A DNA stretch of 16,574 nt from positions 1 to 16,574 of the forward strand of contig CALETH010000025.1 of assembly GCA_937920105.1 (NCBI GenBank), given 5' to 3'. The notes below the pieces were generated by a model that was given only the letters and a program-made list of their open reading frames with translations, was not told the DNA's origin and did no database searches. The position numbers and the translations under genes were made by a program. The stretch's first letter is position 1. Every line of letters starts with the position of its first letter. The stretch comes from an uncultured Bacteroidota bacterium. GTDB lineage: Bacteria; Bacteroidota; Ignavibacteria; UBA10030; UBA8401. This document shows positions 13,282-16,574 of this stretch, one piece after another.

Positions 13282-14673
13282 TCACTTTCCAATACAAAAT
13301 TTAGAAAAGATATTATTAAGAATATCATCCGGAGTAGTTATTCCTATCAATTCTCCAAGGTAATTTAATGATTCTCGCATATCAACAGCAATAAAATCTC
13401 CACTCATTCCCTGTTCTATTGAAGACTTTGCATTTGCAAGACTTTTTAGTGTGCTTTCTAATAAACTCTTATGCCTTAGATTATTTATAAGAATACTTGA
13501 AACCGAAGAATCATAGTTTGGAATCGCTGTATCAATCAACAAGTTTTTCAACTCCTCTATTCCCTTCCCAGTTTTACAAGAAATATAGATGTGTGGATTT
13601 TCTTGAAAATGCGTTTTAAATTCAAAATTTTCTATATCAGATTTATTATACAAAAACATAATATTATTATTTTTTGATTTTACTTTTTCCTTTATTCGTT
13701 TGTAGAGTTGTAAATCTTCTTCTGTTGGAAGAGCGGAACAATCTACCAATAAAAGAATAATATTAGAGTTTTCAACTTGTAATTCTGTTCTTCGTACACC
13801 TTCTCGTTCTATTACATCTTCTGCTTCCCGCAACCCAGCAGTATCAACCAATCTAAACAACACGTTTTTAATAAGGATGTTTTCTTCAATAACATCTCGT
13901 GTTGTTCCGGGAATATCGCTTACGATAGCACGTTGTTCATTCAATAATATATTCAATAAACTGGATTTTCCTGCATTGGGTTTCCCCACCAAAACAACTT
14001 TTATTCCATCCCGAAAAACTTTTCCGGCAGTATATGTGGAAAGCAATTTCTTTATAGATTCTATAACACTATCAATCTTATTTAATAGTGTTTTTTGTTG
14101 GATGAGTTCTATTCCCTCTTGCGAAAAATCTAATTCCAATTCTAACAAAGAACACAATTCTATAAGCGAATTACGAAGCCCTTCTACATAGTGAGATAAT
14201 CTTCCCTGTAATTGCTCTATTGATGTTTTATGTGCTTGTTCTGTTTTTGAGTGGATAATATCCGCAACGGCTTCTGCTTGCAATAAATCCATTTTACCAT
14301 TAAGAAATGCACGTTGGGTAAATTCTCCGGGTTCTGCTAATCGTAATTGATGTTGAAGAAGAATTTCTAAAATTTTCTTTGCCGTAAAATATCCGCCGTG
14401 ACAACTGATTTCTATAACGTTTTCCCCGGTGTACGAATGCGGTTTTCTAAAAATAGAAATAAGAACTGTATCAATAATTGTTTGGTTGGAAATTATTTTT
14501 CCATACAGAATTGTGTGTGATGGGGAAGATTGAATAGAATTTTTTCCCTTAAAAATTGCATCAACAATTTCGAAAGATTTTTCTCCGCTCACACGAATAA
14601 CAGAAATTCCGCCTTCACCGAAGGGTGTTGCAATTGCAGCAATAGTATCTTGATTTGAAAAAGAGTTGTTCAT
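13282..14673 (-). CDS. mnmE: tRNA modification GTPase MnmE
   Basis: 463 residues. The N-terminal folate-binding domain (1-120) includes DTIAAIATPFGEGGISVIRVSG and GENVIEISCHGG. The central G domain shows GKPNAGKS (230-237, P-loop), IPGTTRD (254-260), DTAGL (277-281) and NKSD (343-346). The protein ends in CIGK (460-463), the conserved C-terminal CxGK motif with the cysteine needed for modification activity. MnmE binds methylene-tetrahydrofolate and partners MnmG to modify U34 of tRNAs; both genes lie together here. The gene is divergent from panD, with a 74-base shared upstream region containing a possible promoter close to the mnmE ATG. Confidence 0.98.
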   Translation of the reverse strand: MNNSFSNQDTIAAIATPFGEGGISVIRVSGEKSFEIVDAIFKGKNSIQSSPSHTILYGKIISNQTIIDTVLISIFRKPHSYTGENVIEISCHGGYFTAKKILEILLQHQLRLAEPGEFTQRAFLNGKMDLLQAEAVADIIHSKTEQAHKTSIEQLQGRLSHYVEGLRNSLIELCSLLELELDFSQEGIELIQQKTLLNKIDSVIESIKKLLSTYTAGKVFRDGIKVVLVGKPNAGKSSLLNILLNEQRAIVSDIPGTTRDVIEENILIKNVLFRLVDTAGLREAEDVIEREGVRRTELQVENSNIILLLVDCSALPTEEDLQLYKRIKEKVKSKNNNIMFLYNKSDIENFEFKTHFQENPHIYISCKTGKGIEELKNLLIDTAIPNYDSSVSSILINNLRHKSLLESTLKSLANAKSSIEQGMSGDFIAVDMRESLNYLGELIGITTPDDILNNIFSKFCIGK

Positions 14674-14677
14674 GTAA

Positions 14678-14685
14678 CAAAAATA
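14678..14685 (-). promoter_or_regulatory. Possible Bacteroidota-type -7 promoter element for mnmE
   Basis: On the minus strand TATTTTTG fits the TAnnTTTG -7 box of Bacteroidota housekeeping promoters, with a TTG about 17 bases upstream in the position of the -33 box. The box ends only 4 bases before the mnmE ATG, which would give a transcript starting at or next to the start codon. In AT-rich DNA such a match can arise by chance. Confidence 0.35.
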
Positions 14686-14747
14686 TACTAAATTTTATAT
14701 TCCAATAAAATTTATCTGTAGACACAATCAATCTATTCTCATCTTTT

Positions 14748-15089
14748 ATGCGCTGGCTCTTACGTTCAAAAATACATAAAGCAATTGTTACCCAAGCAGA
14801 TTTAAACTACATCGGCAGTATTACTATTGATGTAGACTTAATAGAGAAAGTTGGTTTTCTTCCAGGAGAAAAAGTTTTGGTTACTAGTAATACTTCCGGT
14901 GCAAGATTAGAAACTTATGTTATTGCAGGAGAAAGAAACTCCGGAGTTATTTGTATGAACGGTGCTTGTGCTCACCTTATAAAAGAAGGTGAAGAAATTA
15001 TTATTATGGGTTTTGAATTAACAGATAAACCGATTGAACCAAAAATGATTTTAGTAGATAAAAAAAATAAATTTCTTCGGTATTTATAA
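14748..15089 (+). CDS. panD: Aspartate 1-decarboxylase
   Basis: 113 residues. PanD decarboxylates L-aspartate to beta-alanine for pantothenate and CoA synthesis, using a pyruvoyl group made by self-cleavage. The family opening SKIHKAIVTQADLNYIGSIT is present with the Gly23-Ser24 cleavage pair; Ser24 becomes the pyruvoyl group. Other conserved parts are NTSGARLETYVIAGERNSGVICMNGACAHL, with the RNSG and NGACAH segments that line the active site. The C-terminal tail past residue 97 is Lys-rich, as in many homologues. No other pantothenate gene is in the window. The start has no clear Shine-Dalgarno sequence. Confidence 0.96.
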   Translation: MRWLLRSKIHKAIVTQADLNYIGSITIDVDLIEKVGFLPGEKVLVTSNTSGARLETYVIAGERNSGVICMNGACAHLIKEGEEIIIMGFELTDKPIEPKMILVDKKNKFLRYL

Positions 15090-15108
15090 TATCAGCCAAA
15101 TCAAAAAA

Positions 15109-15194
15109 TGTCATGCCCGAATGTTTTCATCGGGCATCCATATCTTTAAAACACAAAAAAACATGGATTCCCGCTAAAAACATGCGGGAATGAC
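15109..15194. repeat. Two GTCAT-type hairpin repeats in head-to-head orientation
   Basis: The left unit (15109-15141) reads TGTCATGCCCGA ... TCGGGCATCCAT; the right unit (15163-15194) is the same kind of repeat on the opposite strand, reading ATGGATTCCCGC ... GCGGGAATGAC. Each has its own hairpin (CCCGA/TCGGG and CCCGC/GCGGG), and the two units also match each other as one large inverted repeat separated by 21 AT-rich bases. It fills most of the panD to GNAT gap (15090-15249). A related single unit lies at 4334. Confidence 0.75.
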
Positions 15195-15249
15195 TGTACG
15201 GTAATGTAATCGTTAATTCCATAATATCTTACGTAACTTTAGTTAATAA

Positions 15250-15714
15250 ATGAACATCCAAATCCGAAAAGCAAATTTGCATGATGCAAAAACTATTGCA
15301 GAATTTAATTGTGCAATGGCTCAAGAAACGGAACACATTCAACTTGATAACAAAAAAGTATTAAGTGGGGTAGAGGCATTATTACAGGATTCTTCAAAAG
15401 GATTTTATGTAGTAGCAGAAATAGAGAATATTATCGTTGGTCAGTTAATGATAACGTTTGAGTGGAGTGATTGGAGAAATGGTACGTTTTGGTGGATTCA
15501 AAGTGTATATGTGAAACCAGAATATCGAAAATTTGGTGTATTCAAAAAAATGTACGAATACATAAAAGGGGAATCACAAAAATCTGATACTATTTGTGGA
15601 TTGCGTTTGTATGTAGAGAAGGAAAATACTGTTGCTCAATCTGTCTATGCAAAATTAGGAATGCACGAAACTTCATACAAAATGTATGAAGTGGATTTTG
15701 TGTTGAAAAGGTAA
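15250..15714 (+). CDS. GNAT-family N-acetyltransferase
   Basis: 154 residues. The GNAT fold is visible: an N-terminal strand-helix (IQIRKANLHDAKTIAEFNCAM), strands FYVVAEIENIIVGQLMITFE, the acetyl-CoA motif A region SVYVKPEYRKFGVFKKMYEYI (residues 86-105, with the usual RxxGxx loop as RKFGVF), and motif B ENTVAQSVYAKLGM (125-138). The substrate is unknown; such enzymes acetylate amines on small molecules, antibiotics or proteins. It stands alone between the repeat pair at 15109 and the next gene, with no Shine-Dalgarno sequence. Confidence 0.9.
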   Translation: MNIQIRKANLHDAKTIAEFNCAMAQETEHIQLDNKKVLSGVEALLQDSSKGFYVVAEIENIIVGQLMITFEWSDWRNGTFWWIQSVYVKPEYRKFGVFKKMYEYIKGESQKSDTICGLRLYVEKENTVAQSVYAKLGMHETSYKMYEVDFVLKR

Positions 15715-15760
15715 AAATTAATTTTTATATTCACTATTCTAAAAACAATATAATAATAAA

Positions 15761-15767
15761 AGGAAGG
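15761..15767 (+). promoter_or_regulatory. Strong ribosome binding site for the DUF7873-like gene
   Basis: AGGAAGG ends 2 bases before the ATG at 15770 and its first AGGA lies at a usual distance. It is one of the clearest ribosome sites in the window, where many genes have none, and it fixes the start of the last gene. Confidence 0.55.
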
Positions 15768-15769
15768 TT

Positions 15770-16519
15770 ATGTCTAACAAACTACACGAACTTCTTGCTA
15801 TAGAGCAAGACCGTAAACATAAAGTTGTAAAATCAATAGGCGAAACAGTTAATACTTTTACTAAGAAGACTGCTTACTTTGATGGTATGGTTAAACGTTA
15901 TCTTCCGATGGAAGAAGATTCTGAACAAATTCCAGATGAAGTAAAAGAAATGGTTACCACTGTAAAAGGTAAATTGGAAGAAGTTTTGGCAGATATAGTT
16001 CAATCAATGGATGCTAATATTTCTAAAGAGGAAACTAATTGTTCTGGTGTTGCAAAAGCAGAACTAGTTGTTAATGGTGAAAGTTTAGGAATTTTTTCTG
16101 CAACATCGTTATTATCTCTTGAATCGCAAATTACAAAAATTCGTGAGATGTACGCAGAGTTACCGATTTTAGACCCTGTGTTTAAATGGAATTTTGATAC
16201 TCAACAAGGTGTTTATAAAACTGAACCTGAAGTAAAATTTCGCTCAGTAAAACGCCCTAAAGTTGTCGTAAAATATGAAGCAACAAAAGAACACCCTGCA
16301 CAAACAGAATTGCTTCAATTAGATTTTCAAATAGGGAAGTATGAAACAGTTTATACTTCCGGTCGTATTCCATTTACTCAAAAAAGCGAATTACTACGTC
16401 GTATAGATAATTTATTAGAAGCAATTAAAGTTGCTCGCTCTAAAGCAAATAATGTTGATGTAAATAATGTAAAAATTGGTAAAAAGATTTTTGATTTTAT
16501 TCATAAAGGTATATTATAA
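15770..16519 (+). CDS. DUF7873-like conserved protein of unknown function
   Basis: 249 residues, no signal peptide or membrane segment. The sequence follows a pattern I know from a widely scattered uncharacterised family (DUF7873, also found in actinobacteria and phages): an N-terminal KLHELLAIEQDRKHK helix, then AELVVNGESLGIFSATSLLSLESQITKIREMYAELPILDPVFKWNFD, then GVYKTEPEV, VVVKYEATKEHPAQTELL, and a C-terminal RIDNLLEAIKVARSKANN with VKIGKKIFDFIHKGIL. The family label is from memory and could not be checked. The run YEATKEHPAQ is strongly conserved in that family as I remember it. No biochemical role is known to me. A stem-loop follows at 16530. Confidence 0.6.
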   Translation: MSNKLHELLAIEQDRKHKVVKSIGETVNTFTKKTAYFDGMVKRYLPMEEDSEQIPDEVKEMVTTVKGKLEEVLADIVQSMDANISKEETNCSGVAKAELVVNGESLGIFSATSLLSLESQITKIREMYAELPILDPVFKWNFDTQQGVYKTEPEVKFRSVKRPKVVVKYEATKEHPAQTELLQLDFQIGKYETVYTSGRIPFTQKSELLRRIDNLLEAIKVARSKANNVDVNNVKIGKKIFDFIHKGIL

Positions 16520-16529
16520 TTTATGGGGC

Positions 16530-16567
16530 TTGACTAGATAAGTTATATAAAATAACTTGTAAGTCAA
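16530..16567. other. Two-part stem-loop after the last gene
   Basis: AAGTTAT (16540-16546) pairs with ATAACTT (16552-16558) around ATAAA, inside an outer stem TTGACT (16530-16535) with AGTCAA (16562-16567). It starts 11 bases after the stop of the preceding gene and may help end its transcript, but the window ends before any T run could be seen. Confidence 0.6.
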
Positions 16568-16574
16568 TGACCAA

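Overview
The window looks like a chromosomal segment of a low-GC (roughly one third G+C by eye) bacterium of the Bacteroidota/Chlorobiota/Ignavibacteriota group. The main clues are a type IX secretion sorting tail with the NYPNPFNPTT signature on a multidomain surface protein, M49 and FadL-type proteins of the kind common in that group, weak or absent Shine-Dalgarno sequences at many starts, and intergenic hairpin families I associate with those genomes. The assignment to this group is an inference; no rRNA or tRNA gene is present.

Layout. Bases 203-3435 hold two exported proteins: a dipeptidyl-peptidase III family metallopeptidase with a signal peptide, and a CxxCH heme-type protein with a type IX secretion tail. 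Each is followed by the same composite 3' element: an 8-bp tandem repeat that runs over the stop codon, then a terminator-like double hairpin. Bases 3588-5885 form a cluster of small proteins behind a WYL-domain regulator: an ABM-like alpha/beta-barrel protein, a stand-alone TfoX C-terminal domain, a Cass2/GyrI-like effector-binding protein and a DUF1801 protein. Bases 6029-9431 form a tightly packed four-gene unit (3-bp gap, then two 4-bp ATGA overlaps): an outer-membrane beta-barrel protein, a protein fusing a Cass2-like domain to ankyrin repeats, a tyrosine-rich lipoprotein, and a second lipoprotein with a CxxCH motif. This is the most novel-looking part of the window. A FadL/OmpP1-type barrel follows at 9617-11065.

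The minus-strand block 11308-14673 carries mnmE and mnmG, whose products together modify the wobble uridine of tRNAs. mnmG is bracketed by two near-perfect parS sites, one just before its start codon and one just after its stop, which suggests an origin-proximal location. To the right are panD (pantothenate pathway, divergent from mnmE), a GNAT acetyltransferase and a DUF7873-like protein of unknown function.

Several repeat families lie between the genes: the octamer array, the paired terminator-like hairpins, three perfect palindromes of different sequence but the same TTTT-N-AAAA centre, GTCATTCC-type hairpin repeats, and small hairpins built on CCACGA. No intergenic stretch exceeds 300 bases. 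I see no tRNA, rRNA, CRISPR array, transposase or integrase.
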